NCBI RefSeq assembly: GCF_027497495.1
Contig: NZ_CP114205.1
Location: 7,006,001 to 7,070,000, forward strand
DNA: 64,000 bases
Direction of reading: 5' to 3'
From: Streptomyces tubercidicus
GTDB taxonomy: Bacteria > Actinomycetota > Actinomycetes > Streptomycetales > Streptomycetaceae
Shown: in pieces, positions 25,180-34,291 of the stretch
Numbering within the stretch: position 1 is the stretch's first letter
How the letters are laid out: each line of letters opens with the position of its first letter
Translations under genes and position numbers: made by a program
The notes under the pieces: model-generated
Databases searched by the model: none
What the model was told of the DNA's origin: nothing
Seen by the model: the letters and a program-made list of their open reading frames with translations, nothing else

Positions 25180-28100
25180 TCAAGGGGTGAGGGTGGCCGT
25201 GGCCAGATCGCGCCAGTTTGTCCGGGTTCCGGCCTGTGTCGCCTCGGTGAAGCGCCTGGCGCCGAGGTTGCGTCGCGCGGTGTGCTCGATCCGGGCGACA
25301 TCCGGTTGGGAGCGGTCCGGGAGACCGCGCACGGCGGTGCTCGCCGCGAGCAGCCGGGCGGCTTGCTCGTACTGGTGGTCGCGTAGCGCCAGATCGGCGA
25401 TCCCGACGAGCACCTGCGCGATCAGGGGCGCGTGCCCCGCCTCGGACGCCGCGTGGAAGGCCGCGATGCGGTGTGCGCGAGCCTTGTCGAGATCCTCGGC
25501 GAGGTAGCCGAGCAGGTCTTGGATCACCGCGCGGACGTTGGGCCGCTCGGCGTCGTCGCCCAGCATCGCTGTCGCGGCGTCGAGTTGCCGGTGTGCCTGC
25601 TCGGGGTTGCCGCTCCAGCGCGCCAGATCCGCCTTCGCCATGGCCAGCTCGGCCAGCGCACTCGGCCAGGCGACACGTTCCGCCGACCGCTGGGCTTCGG
25701 CCATGGCAGCGACGCCGGCGTCCGCATCGCCCAGCAGCCAGTACAACTGGGCCTGCCGCGACCGGATGCGTACGACGTCCTCGATGGCGCCGACCTCGGT
25801 GACGACCGCGACGGCCTGTTCGTAGTACTCGCAGGCTCCGGCGAACTCGCCGCGTACCGCGCTGCGTTGGGCCAGCTCGCTCAGGGCGAAGGAAATCCCC
25901 CAGCGTTCGCCGAGCGCGCGGAATTCGGTGAGTGCCGTCTCCAGATAGGCGTCCGCGTCCCGGCCGTCGTGGCCAAGGATGATCCGCATCTTGCCGAGGT
26001 GCAGCCGGGCAAGGGCGCGTACCCAGGGGTCCTCGTCGGTGAGCAGCGGTTCGAAGGCGGGGAGGAACGCGTCCGGCGCTTGCAGCATGCGTTTCAGGGG
26101 GGCGACGAACCCCAGCGCCGGGTGCGGGCGCGGAAGCCGTCGGCTGATGTCGTAGGCCCGGTGGATCCACTCCTCCGCCTGGTACTGATCGGCCAGTCCG
26201 GAGGTCATGAACATGATGACGAAGGCGTAGACCATGGCCCGGGTCCCGTCGGCCACCTCGCCGGGGAGGGCGGTGGCCGCCATGATCAGCTCATTGCCCT
26301 CGGCCTTGTGCCCGCCGAGCCACCAGTACCACCCGGCGGCCGCTGCGAGCCGCATCGCCCCCTGCGCCTCGCCCGCCGCCAGGGCATTCCGCATCGCGGC
26401 GGCGATGTTGTCGTGCTCGATGTCGAGCGCGGTGAGCCATTCCAATTGCTCGGCGCGGCGGAGGTGTGGATCCGCGGCTTCGACGAGTTCGGTGAAGTAG
26501 GTGAGGTGTCTACGGCGCGTGAGATCCGATTCGCCCGTCTCCGCGAGTCGTTGAGCGGCGTACTCCTTGATCGTGCCGAGCATCCGGTAGCGGGGCGCCC
26601 GGTCGCCCTCGGCGAGTACCAGCGATTTCTCGGTCAGTGCCGTGAGGAATTCGAGCATCTGGGCCGCGTCGGCGGCATCGTCGGCGCAGACCCGCTCGGC
26701 CGCTTCCAGGCTCGCGCCGCCGGAGAACACCGAGAGCCTGCGCAGCACCCTCCGTTCGGCGTCGGTGAGCAGTTCCCAGCTCCAGTCGATCACCGCACGC
26801 AGCGTCCGGTGCCGCGGTAGTGCGGTGCGGCTGCCGCCGGTCAGCAGGCGGAACCGGTCGTCGAGCCGATGGGCGTGCTGATCGAGGGACATGGTGCGCA
26901 ACCTGGCCGCGGCGAGTTCGATGGCCAGTGGCATACCGTCCAGGGCCCGGCAGATGCGCGCCATGGCCGACATCGCGTGGGCGTCCGTCGCGAGGTCCTT
27001 GCGCACCGCGACGGCTCGGTCCCGCAGCAGCCGGACGGCCGGCGAGGACTCGATCCCGGCGGGGCCGGCGTCCTCCGCGGGCAGGGCCAACGGCGCGACC
27101 GGCCACAGCGCCTCACCGGTGATGCCGAGGGGCTCCCGGCTCGTCGCGAGGATCCGCAGCCGCCGGCACTCCCCGAGCACGCGATGCGCGAACGCCGCCG
27201 CGGACTCGATCACATGCTCGCAGTTGTCCAGAATGAGCAGCATCGCCTGTTCGCGGACCGCGGCGATGACCCGGTCCGTCGGCTCCGCGTCCGGTGCCTC
27301 GCCGAGCAGCGCATCCCGCAGACCGAGCGCGGCGAGCGTCGCCTGCGCCACGTCACCGTCGGCGCCGATGGCCGCGAGCTCCACCAGCCAGGCCCCGTCC
27401 GGCAGGTCGTCGAGCAGCGTGTGCGCGGATTCCGTGGCCAGTCTGGTCTTCCCCGAGCCGCCCGGCCCGGTCAGGGTGGTGAGCCGGTGGTCGGCGATGA
27501 GTTCATGGACCGTGGCGACATCGGCTTCCCTGCCGACGAAACTGGTCAGCTCCGCTCGCAAGTTGCTCTTACGGGCTTCCTGCCGCCGCCCCAACTCGCC
27601 CCGCAGCAGTGCGAGATGCACGGCGGCCAGCTCCGGTGAGGGGTCGACGCCCAGTGTGGCGGCCAGGGTTTCCCTCGTGCGCTCGTACAGGAGCAGCGCC
27701 TCGCTGTCGCGGCCGGTCGCGACGAGGGCCCGCATCAGCGCGGCGACCAGTCGTTCGCGTACCGGGTGCGCGGCTACCAGGTCGGTCAGTTCGGTGACCA
27801 GCTCCGCACCGTGGCCGAGGCCGATCTCCGCATCGAAGCGGTCCTCCATGGCCGTCAGGCGGAGCCCCTCAAGCCGGGTGACCGCCGCGCAGAACGCCGT
27901 GCTGTCCGGCAATCCGACGTCCTGCATGGCCGCACCGCGCCACGAGGCGAGGGCCTCGCGCAGCAGCCGCACCCGCCGTGGATCGTCATCGTGACGGGCC
28001 TGGCCGACGAGGCGTTCGAACCGCACCGCGTCGACGGCGTCGGGTTCCACCCGCAGCCGGTAGCCGTCCGTCTGCCCCTCGACCAGCCCTCCCGGCAGCG

Positions 28101-28317
28101 CCTTCCGCAGCCGGGACACCAGGCGCTGCAAGGCATTTGCCGCGTCAGCGGGCGGGCGCTCCCCCCAAATCCAGTCGATGAGCGCCGCCTTGGGGACCAC
28201 GTGACCCGCCTTGAGCGCGAGCGCGATCAACAGTGCGCGCAACCGGGCGCCCGGAACCTCGGCGAGGACGCCGTCGTCCGTACGAACCTCAAGAGATCCC
28301 AGCATCCCGATCTGCAC
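25180..28317 (-). CDS. AfsR/SARP-like regulator: BTAD, NB-ARC-type ATPase, TPR
   Basis: 1045 residues from a GTG at 28317, MQIGMLGSLEVRTDDG. Domains in order: an OmpR-like DNA-binding winged helix (about 1-90, with LRALLIALALKAGHVVPKA and LQRLVSRLRKAL); a BTAD helical domain (about 95-240); an NTPase with Walker A GPGGSGKT and Walker B MLLILDNCEH; and TPR repeats to the end. This is the layout of large AfsR-type activators of antibiotic and other secondary genes. It is divergent from the P450 gene, with 155 bp between starts, so the P450 is the obvious target. Confidence 0.9.
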   Translation of the reverse strand: MQIGMLGSLEVRTDDGVLAEVPGARLRALLIALALKAGHVVPKAALIDWIWGERPPADAANALQRLVSRLRKALPGGLVEGQTDGYRLRVEPDAVDAVRFERLVGQARHDDDPRRVRLLREALASWRGAAMQDVGLPDSTAFCAAVTRLEGLRLTAMEDRFDAEIGLGHGAELVTELTDLVAAHPVRERLVAALMRALVATGRDSEALLLYERTRETLAATLGVDPSPELAAVHLALLRGELGRRQEARKSNLRAELTSFVGREADVATVHELIADHRLTTLTGPGGSGKTRLATESAHTLLDDLPDGAWLVELAAIGADGDVAQATLAALGLRDALLGEAPDAEPTDRVIAAVREQAMLLILDNCEHVIESAAAFAHRVLGECRRLRILATSREPLGITGEALWPVAPLALPAEDAGPAGIESSPAVRLLRDRAVAVRKDLATDAHAMSAMARICRALDGMPLAIELAAARLRTMSLDQHAHRLDDRFRLLTGGSRTALPRHRTLRAVIDWSWELLTDAERRVLRRLSVFSGGASLEAAERVCADDAADAAQMLEFLTALTEKSLVLAEGDRAPRYRMLGTIKEYAAQRLAETGESDLTRRRHLTYFTELVEAADPHLRRAEQLEWLTALDIEHDNIAAAMRNALAAGEAQGAMRLAAAAGWYWWLGGHKAEGNELIMAATALPGEVADGTRAMVYAFVIMFMTSGLADQYQAEEWIHRAYDISRRLPRPHPALGFVAPLKRMLQAPDAFLPAFEPLLTDEDPWVRALARLHLGKMRIILGHDGRDADAYLETALTEFRALGERWGISFALSELAQRSAVRGEFAGACEYYEQAVAVVTEVGAIEDVVRIRSRQAQLYWLLGDADAGVAAMAEAQRSAERVAWPSALAELAMAKADLARWSGNPEQAHRQLDAATAMLGDDAERPNVRAVIQDLLGYLAEDLDKARAHRIAAFHAASEAGHAPLIAQVLVGIADLALRDHQYEQAARLLAASTAVRGLPDRSQPDVARIEHTARRNLGARRFTEATQAGTRTNWRDLATATLTP

Positions 28318-28472
28318 TCGGGTGATTTTGCCATGGGGGTGGGGGAGCGGCGTTGGGTGAGGAGCGCCGACCGTCTCTCCGCAGGGTGGTGTCAGTGCCG
28401 TGTCAGCCATATGTCCGGCCCTTCGGCGAGGGTGGCCGCACGGCAACCACAACCGCCACGAGAGGACATCCC

Positions 28473-29729
28473 ATGAGTCAGACGGCTGCCATTCCGCACG
28501 GCCTCCCGGTGGAGCGCGACGCGGGTCCCTTCGACCCGCCCCGCCTGCTCACCCGGCTGCGCGAGACCCGCCCGGTCAGTCCTCTGGTCTTCCCCGACGG
28601 TCATGAGGGCTGGATCGTCACCGGCTACGAGGTGGTCCGCCAGCTCATGGCCGACACCCGGTTCAGCTCCCGCCAGGACATCGGCGTCATCCACGACGCG
28701 ATAGAGATCCCCGGCATGCCCACGGTTACCGAACCGTCCCCGCAGGTGCCGGGGCTGTTCGTCGCCATGGACCCGCCGGACCACACCCGGCTGCGGCGCA
28801 AACTCACCGGCGCCTTCACCGTCAAACGAATGAAGCAGCTCGAAGAGCACATCGTCGATATCGCCGAGCAGCAATTGGACGAAATGGCACGCCTGGCCCC
28901 GCCGGTCGACCTGGTCAAGGAATTCGCGCTGCCGGTGCCGTCCCTGGTGATCTGCGCAATGCTCGGTGTGCCCTACGCGGACCGGGAGAGCTTCCAGGCC
29001 AACTCCGCAAACTTCCTGAACACGGACCTGTCGCTCGACGAGAAGATTGCCGCGTATACGGAACTGACCACGTACCTGGGCGAATTGGTCACGCGTAAAC
29101 GCGCCACCCCCGGCGAAGACCTGCTGTCCGACCTGGCCCTCGATAGCGACCTCACCATCGAGGAGCTGACCGGTATCGCCTTCCTGCTGCTGCTCGCGGG
29201 CCACGAGACCACCGCCAACATGCTGGCACTGGGCACCTTCGCGCTCTTGGAACACCCCGAGCAACTGGCGGAACTGCGCGCCAATCCGGAGCTGCTCCCC
29301 GGTGCCGTCGAGGAGCTGCTGCGCTACCTCTCCATTGCCGATAACTTCTATCGCTATGCCACGGAGGACATCGAACTCGGCGGCGAAACAATTGGCGAGG
29401 GATCGACCGTCGTGGTCTCCCTGCTGGCCGCCAACCGCGACCCGAGGCGTTTCGACAACCCCGACACCCTGGATATCCACCGCAAAGCCCGTGGCCATCT
29501 GTCTTTCGGCCACGGCATCCACCAATGTCTCGGCCAGCAACTGGCCCGCATCGAGATGCGCGCCGGTTTCGCCGGACTGCTACGCCGCTTCCCGACGCTG
29601 AAGCTCGCCCTTCCCGCCGATGAGGTGAAGCTCAGGACCAATATGCGGATCTATGGCGTTCATGCTCTGCCGGTTACTTGGGCGGAGGCCGAGGCGGAAA
29701 CAGAGACGGAAACGGCGACGGAGCGGTAG
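28473..29729 (+). CDS. Cytochrome P450 (CYP105-like)
   Basis: 418 residues; the ATG follows GAGAGGA. Motifs in order: FVAMDPPDHTRLRRKLTGAF (C helix), I-helix oxygen-binding AGHETT, E-x-x-R in EELLR, and heme loop FGHGIHQCLG with Cys352 as the thiolate ligand. The overall pattern suggests the CYP105-type bacterial class I P450s that oxidise macrolides, statins and xenobiotics. No ferredoxin gene follows. The C-terminal tail WAEAEAETETETATER is an unusual acidic repeat. It is probably activated by the divergent AfsR-like protein. Confidence 0.9.
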   Translation: MSQTAAIPHGLPVERDAGPFDPPRLLTRLRETRPVSPLVFPDGHEGWIVTGYEVVRQLMADTRFSSRQDIGVIHDAIEIPGMPTVTEPSPQVPGLFVAMDPPDHTRLRRKLTGAFTVKRMKQLEEHIVDIAEQQLDEMARLAPPVDLVKEFALPVPSLVICAMLGVPYADRESFQANSANFLNTDLSLDEKIAAYTELTTYLGELVTRKRATPGEDLLSDLALDSDLTIEELTGIAFLLLLAGHETTANMLALGTFALLEHPEQLAELRANPELLPGAVEELLRYLSIADNFYRYATEDIELGGETIGEGSTVVVSLLAANRDPRRFDNPDTLDIHRKARGHLSFGHGIHQCLGQQLARIEMRAGFAGLLRRFPTLKLALPADEVKLRTNMRIYGVHALPVTWAEAEAETETETATER

Positions 29730-30024
29730 GGCGGTAGGACGGTAGGGCTTTCGGCCGAGCGTCCGGGAGCCGGCCAGCGCGCCCGGCTCGGGGATCGGGC
29801 CGGGCCGTAGCGGACCGGCCGGTCGGGTGGTGGCCGCGTGTCGCTCGGGCCCGCGGGCGCATCCGGCGTAATCGCGGCGGATCCGGCATGAGAGGAGGGG
29901 CGTACCGGGAATTCGTCCTGTCGTGCGAGCACCGGCTTGCCGCGCCGTGTCTTCTGCCGACGGCGATCAGCGCGACGGCACGAATGGCGGCGGCCTCGAT
30001 ACCGCGAGAAAGGAACCACGGTTC
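29730..30024. other. Intergenic, no feature recognised
   Basis: About 295 bp between the P450 and the DJ-1/PfpI gene. Apart from a short GGTAGG repeat right after the P450 stop, I see nothing but the GAAAGGA ribosome site at 30008-30014 for the next gene. Confidence 0.5.
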
Positions 30025-30573
30025 ATGCAGATTGCTTTCCTGGTAGCGCCCGAGGGCGTGGAGCAGGTCGAACTGACCGACCCCTGGCAGGCGGTTCATG
30101 ACTCGGGGGACGTTCCGCATCTGGTGTCCACGAAGTCCGGCCGGATCCAGGCGTTCCACCACTTGGACAAGGCCGATACCTTCCCGGTGGACCGTACGGT
30201 GGACGAGGCCGATGTGGCGGATTACGGCGGTCTGGTCCTGCCCGGTGGCGTGGCCAATCCCGATGCATTGCGGATGGACAAGAATGCGGTCGCTTTCGTG
30301 AAGAAGTTCTTTGACCGTGGCAGGCCGGTGGCGGCCATTTGTCACGCACCGTGGACGCTGATCGAGGCCGATGTCGTACGGGGGCGCACTCTGACGTCGT
30401 GGCCCAGTCTGCGGACGGATATCCGCAACGCCGGGGGCACCTGGGTGGACGAGCAGGTCAAGGTCTGTACAGCGGGAAACAACACGCTGATCACCAGCCG
30501 GAAGCCGGCCGATCTGAATGCCTTCTGTGCCACCTTCGTCGCTGAATTCGCCCAGGCCGGGAGGGCTGCCTGA
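30025..30573 (+). CDS. DJ-1/PfpI family protein (class I glutamine amidotransferase-like)
   Basis: 182 residues. The fold signature is IAFLVAPEGVEQVELTDPWQ at the N terminus, YGGLVLPGGVANPD, and the nucleophile elbow AICHAPW with Cys106. Family members act as intracellular proteases, glyoxalases or chaperones in stress; PfpI-type members keep the His after the Cys, as here. The ATG at 30025 follows GAAAGGAACC. It is a single gene; the next gene starts 79 nt on. Confidence 0.88.
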   Translation: MQIAFLVAPEGVEQVELTDPWQAVHDSGDVPHLVSTKSGRIQAFHHLDKADTFPVDRTVDEADVADYGGLVLPGGVANPDALRMDKNAVAFVKKFFDRGRPVAAICHAPWTLIEADVVRGRTLTSWPSLRTDIRNAGGTWVDEQVKVCTAGNNTLITSRKPADLNAFCATFVAEFAQAGRAA

Positions 30574-30652
30574 GGGCGGCCGGCGACCGGGCATTCGCGT
30601 GAACCAGGGTGCGTACGGGCGTGAACGGGTCGAGCATGGACATTGACTGATC

Positions 30653-31408
30653 ATGTTTGCCGGTGAGCGGAGTCCACACCTGGCGCGCGGATTGGCGCGA
30701 ACGGGCGATCGCCCATGCCGGGAGGCATGGGCGGCCCTCCTGCTGGCCGCCGGCGCCGTGCTCTACAACGGCTGGCTGCTGGAGTACCTGCTGCCGACCG
30801 GGCTGGATCCGCGCCACTCGTACGTCAGCGAGCTGTACGCCGCCGACCAGCCCTTCCGTCCGCTCTTCGGCGGCATCGAAAGCCTCTGCGCCGTATTTGT
30901 CGCCGTGGGGGCGCTGCTGGCGTACGGGTCCGCGTCCGATGGCTGGGGGCGGGGCGGCTGGCTGGCGATGCTCGGCCTCGGGATGTCCTCCGTGGCCGAT
31001 GTCCTGCTGCCCATGCGCTGCGCGCCCTCGGTGGAGCCGGCCTGCGCGGCCGTGCACCCGAGCCATACGGTCACCAGTGCACTGGCTCACTTCTTCGTCT
31101 TCGCCGCGATGGCGCTGCTCAGCCGGGCCGCGGTGACCGCCCGGCCCCGTCTGCCGCTGCTCCGCCGCTGGGGCCCGCGCGTCCTGGCGCTCGCCCTGCC
31201 GACCGCCGTCTGTACGGTCGGCCCGCTCTTCGGCCGGCCCGGCTGGCACGGTATCCCGCAGCGGGCGCATCTGGCGCTGGTGGGCGTGTGGTTCGCCCTG
31301 CTGGCCGTCGAGTTGGCCAGGTCGTCCTGGGGGCGGCGTACCGGCTTGGTGACGTCAACTGGCCTGCGGGAGCGGGAAGAAGACGTTCCGGTGGCGGACG
31401 CACCGTAG
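30653..31408 (+). CDS. DUF998 integral membrane protein
   Basis: 251 residues. Six transmembrane helices can be followed (AALLLAAGAVLYNGWLLE, IESLCAVFVAVGALLAY, WLAMLGLGMSSVADVLLP, ALAHFFVFAAMALLSRA, VLALALPTAVCTVGPLFG, LALVGVWFALLAVELA), with the conserved loop RHSYVSELYA after helix 1 and CAPSVEPACA after helix 3. This matches DUF998. Function unknown. A short stretch of 79 nt separates it from the DJ-1 gene, so cotranscription is possible. Confidence 0.85.
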   Translation: MFAGERSPHLARGLARTGDRPCREAWAALLLAAGAVLYNGWLLEYLLPTGLDPRHSYVSELYAADQPFRPLFGGIESLCAVFVAVGALLAYGSASDGWGRGGWLAMLGLGMSSVADVLLPMRCAPSVEPACAAVHPSHTVTSALAHFFVFAAMALLSRAAVTARPRLPLLRRWGPRVLALALPTAVCTVGPLFGRPGWHGIPQRAHLALVGVWFALLAVELARSSWGRRTGLVTSTGLREREEDVPVADAP

Positions 31409-31680
31409 GGGTATGCCCCGCAGCCAGGCACTCGATGTCGTTGTCTGACAGCAACACCCGTTGACTGCTTGGCAGTTCGGGCCGGGCCCAAGTGCGGTAG
31501 GACCACGACCTGCACGGCCTCGGGGCACGTCACCCACGCAGTTGGACGTCTGCCGCCCCCTGTGTCAACAGGCCCGGGGCGCATGCCGGCCATATCCGGG
31601 CGCCCGTACGGGCAAGGCAACCGCGGCTCTCTCCACGGCCTCTCCATAGGCGACTTTGTTCGATCGCCGATGGAGGACTG

Positions 31681-32487
31681 ATGAGCAAAGCGAGATCACA
31701 CCGCGCCACCTTGGCGGGCGTGGTGTTGGCGGGGGCAGTGGCGGCGCTGGTGACGGCATCCGCCCAACCCGCCGCCGCGGTCGTCGGGGGAGACCGGGCC
31801 GAGATCAAGAAGTATCCGTGGACCGTCGCGTTGACGTCGCGGGATGTGAAGGATCCGGAGTGCGCGGGCACGCTCGTCGCGCCGCGCAAGGTGCTGACCG
31901 CGTCCCACTGCGTCAGTCCGGCCACCGTCGACGGCGTACGGGTGGTGGGCGGACGGGAGGATCTGCGGGACACCCGCAAGGGCACCGTTCGCAAGGTGGC
32001 GAAGCTGTGGATCCACCCCAAGGCCGTCACCGAAGGGAACGGTGCCACATACGCGCACGACCTCGCCGTTCTCACCCTCAATGCCCCCATGCCGTACCGC
32101 ACTCTGCCGCTCGCCACCCCGGCGCAGCAGAAGCTGTACGAGGAGGGCACGCCCAACAGGGTTCTGGGGTGGGGCTCCACGACCGGCCGCGACGACGACT
32201 ACCGCGTCCCGCCGCTGCAGACCGCGCTGATCCCCAACAGGGGCGACGAGCAGTGCATCACGGCGTATGGCACCCGCCGGTACCGCGCGGCCTACACGAT
32301 GTGCATCGGCTACCCGGCAGGCGGAGTCAGTGCCTGCAATGGGGACAGCGGGGGACCGGTCGTGGTGCGGGGGCGGCTGGTCGGTGTCATCAGTGGTGGC
32401 GGCAGTTGCACCAGCCGTCTCTACCCTGGCGTCGCCGTGAAGTCGGCCTCCTACTACTCGCTGCTCCAGAGCCAGATCGCCGGATAG
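31681..32487 (+). CDS. Secreted trypsin-like serine protease (chymotrypsin fold, S1)
   Basis: 268 residues, with GGAGGA before the ATG. The signal peptide runs to about residue 33 (QPAAA), and mature VVGGD fits a trypsin N terminus. The catalytic triad is complete: His76 (TASHC), Asp127 (AHDLAV), Ser223 (NGDSGGP). There are cysteine pairs for disulfides. No propeptide beyond a few residues is evident, so activity may be controlled by secretion. It is followed 22 nt later by a paralogue. Confidence 0.92.
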   Translation: MSKARSHRATLAGVVLAGAVAALVTASAQPAAAVVGGDRAEIKKYPWTVALTSRDVKDPECAGTLVAPRKVLTASHCVSPATVDGVRVVGGREDLRDTRKGTVRKVAKLWIHPKAVTEGNGATYAHDLAVLTLNAPMPYRTLPLATPAQQKLYEEGTPNRVLGWGSTTGRDDDYRVPPLQTALIPNRGDEQCITAYGTRRYRAAYTMCIGYPAGGVSACNGDSGGPVVVRGRLVGVISGGGSCTSRLYPGVAVKSASYYSLLQSQIAG

Positions 32488-32509
32488 CCGGGTGGGAGGG
32501 AGTATGCAG

Positions 32510-33316
32510 ATGACACGACGCGCGTACCCGCGGTGGCGGGCCTTGGTATGCCTCATGGTGCTCGCCGGTGCGGGCTTCGCCGTGCTGCCGGCCCATCCCG
32601 CCCAGGCCGTCGTCGGCGGACACAACACCAGCACGGCGGCGGCACCATGGACCGTCGCCATCAACCTGTGGCGGCAGACCGACAGTTATCCCCGCTCGGG
32701 GCAGTTCTGTGGCGGCACCCTGGTCACTCCGAGGAAGGTCGTCACCGCCGCCCATTGCGTCGTGGACGAGGCCCCCACCGATCTGGGGGCGGTCGTCGGC
32801 CGTACCGATCTGCGCCGCCACGAGGGCCGTCTGCGCAAGGTGACCAAGGTGTGGATTCATCCGCGCTTCGGCCGCCACCTGGAGAACGATGTCGCCGTTC
32901 TCACGCTCGACAAGCCGATGCCGCCGCAGTACACCCCGCTGCCCCTCGCCACCGGGGCCGACACCGGTCTGTACCGCCCCGGCACCGGCGCCCGGGTGCA
33001 CGGCTGGGGCCTGCTGGATTACGAGGACCGGATGGCGAATGTGCTCCAGGCGGCGAACCTGCGGGTCCTCCCCGACCGGACATGCCAACGCCTCAACCCC
33101 GGCGGCGACTTCGACCCCAAGATGCACGCCTGTGCCAACGATCCGGTCACCGGCGCCCACCATGCCGAAGGCGACAGCGGCGGTCCGCTCGTCGCCGGGG
33201 GCAAGCTGATCGGGATCGTCAGCTGGCTGGCCAACAGCGACACCGCCACACCCACGCCCGGTGTCTACACCCGGGTCGCGGCATTCTCGCGCGAGATCTC
33301 CCGCCAACTCCGGTGA
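32510..33316 (+). CDS. Secreted trypsin-like serine protease, paralogue of the previous gene
   Basis: 268 residues from the ATG at 32510, which is 9 nt from GGAGGG; an ATG at 32504 is too close to the site. The signal peptide ends near HPAQA, with mature VVGGHNTSTAAAPWTVAI. The triad is His82 (TAAHC), Asp127 (ENDVAV), Ser223 (EGDSGGP), so Asp and Ser sit at the same residue numbers as in the upstream gene. This is a tandem duplication that has diverged. The short gap suggests a shared transcript. Confidence 0.92.
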   Translation: MTRRAYPRWRALVCLMVLAGAGFAVLPAHPAQAVVGGHNTSTAAAPWTVAINLWRQTDSYPRSGQFCGGTLVTPRKVVTAAHCVVDEAPTDLGAVVGRTDLRRHEGRLRKVTKVWIHPRFGRHLENDVAVLTLDKPMPPQYTPLPLATGADTGLYRPGTGARVHGWGLLDYEDRMANVLQAANLRVLPDRTCQRLNPGGDFDPKMHACANDPVTGAHHAEGDSGGPLVAGGKLIGIVSWLANSDTATPTPGVYTRVAAFSREISRQLR

Positions 33317-33344
33317 GGGATAGGGCGTGAACGGGGCAGCAGCG

Positions 33345-33426
33345 GATCAATGATGGATCAACGTCCGGGCGGGGGAGGGGGGAGGGGATCAGTGGCAGGT
33401 GCACGGCTGATCAATGACTGATCAAC
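33345..33426. repeat. Pair of 18-bp direct repeats with GATCA cores
   Basis: GATCAATGATGGATCAAC (33345-33362) and GATCAATGACTGATCAAC (33409-33426) differ at two positions and each contains two GATCA elements. Additional GATCAG copies lie at about 33387 and 33431. They sit between the 3' ends of convergent genes, not in a promoter. A related CATTGACTGATCA occurs just before the DUF998 start at about 30642-30654. Confidence 0.75.
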
Positions 33427-33432
33427 AGCGGA

Positions 33433-34170
33433 TCAGTACGTCAGCGCGTCGGACGCCGAGCTCTGCCAGTAGGTGACGGCGGCGTCGTCGTCCGTGTGCG
33501 TGCCTGCGGGCAGGGTGAGCTTGGTGGGGGTGCCCGTCGAACCGGAGCCGCTGCGCGGAGCGAAGTGCACGGTGAGGTGCTGGGCGGTGCGGCCACCGGA
33601 GTCCGCGCCGCCCTCGCCGCTGAGCTTGACGGCGGCGTAGGCGGACCGGCCCGGGGCGACGGATACGACGGACTGCGGCTTGCTGTCCTCCATGATCTGG
33701 GTCGCCGCCTGCGCGTCGTCGAAGCGCAGGAGGGGGGCGTAGTAGGCGTCGCAGGCGCGTGAGCCCGTGTTGGTGATCGTGATGAGCAGGTGATTGATGG
33801 GACGCCGGGCCTTGGTGACGACGGCCTTGACGTTCGCTCCCGTACAGGCAACCGACGAGCCGTTCCCGGAGCCTTGGGTCATCCCCGCGCCGCCGCTCTT
33901 TCCGGCGCCCTTGCCCTGACTTCCGGCGGCACCCTGGCCGTTGCCGGAACCCTCGCCGTCTGCCTTGCCGGTGCCGTCCGCCTTTCCGGTTTCGCCGGTC
34001 TTTCCAGCTCCGCCGGCCTTGCCGTCCGGCCGGCTCGTGGCGCCGGCATCCGGGCTTGCCGCGGACCGGCCGCCGGACGCCACCTCGTCGCTCTCACAGG
34101 CGGTCAGGGACAGGCCCGCGAGAACGGCGGCGGTGACGGCAGTTGCGGTACGGAATCGGATGGTGTGCAT
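33433..34170 (-). CDS. DUF4232 lipoprotein with glycine-rich linker
   Basis: 245 residues. The signal and lipobox LSLTAC put the lipid on Cys25. A low-complexity Gly/Lys/Ser/Asp linker (about 30-105, with repeated GKADGTGKADGEG) precedes a DUF4232 domain: ACTGANVKAVVTKARR, LLITITNTGSRACDAY, GRSAYAAVKL, and TLPAGTHTDDDAAVTYWQ. DUF4232 is an extracytoplasmic immunoglobulin-like domain of unknown role. It heads a leftward direction with a 30-codon membrane peptide gene 28 nt upstream. Confidence 0.85.
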   Translation of the reverse strand: MHTIRFRTATAVTAAVLAGLSLTACESDEVASGGRSAASPDAGATSRPDGKAGGAGKTGETGKADGTGKADGEGSGNGQGAAGSQGKGAGKSGGAGMTQGSGNGSSVACTGANVKAVVTKARRPINHLLITITNTGSRACDAYYAPLLRFDDAQAATQIMEDSKPQSVVSVAPGRSAYAAVKLSGEGGADSGGRTAQHLTVHFAPRSGSGSTGTPTKLTLPAGTHTDDDAAVTYWQSSASDALTY

Positions 34171-34198
34171 GGTGATTCGACTTCTCCTAGCAAGGGGT

Positions 34199-34291
34199 TC
34201 AACGGCGGGCGATCAACGAGATCACCACCGCGGCACAGATGATCAGCACGGTGACGGCGACAACGTCGCTGATACACCAGCGCGTTCGCAT
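34199..34291 (-). CDS. 30-aa single-span membrane peptide
   Basis: The ATG at 34291 follows a well-spaced GGGAGA site, and the frame ends TGA at 34199. The peptide starts MRTRWCISDVVAV, then TVLIICAAVVISLIARR. One transmembrane helix is bracketed by Arg-rich ends. It lies 28 nt upstream of the DUF4232 lipoprotein in the same direction, so the two may share a transcript. No family is recognised. Confidence 0.6.
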   Translation of the reverse strand: MRTRWCISDVVAVTVLIICAAVVISLIARR

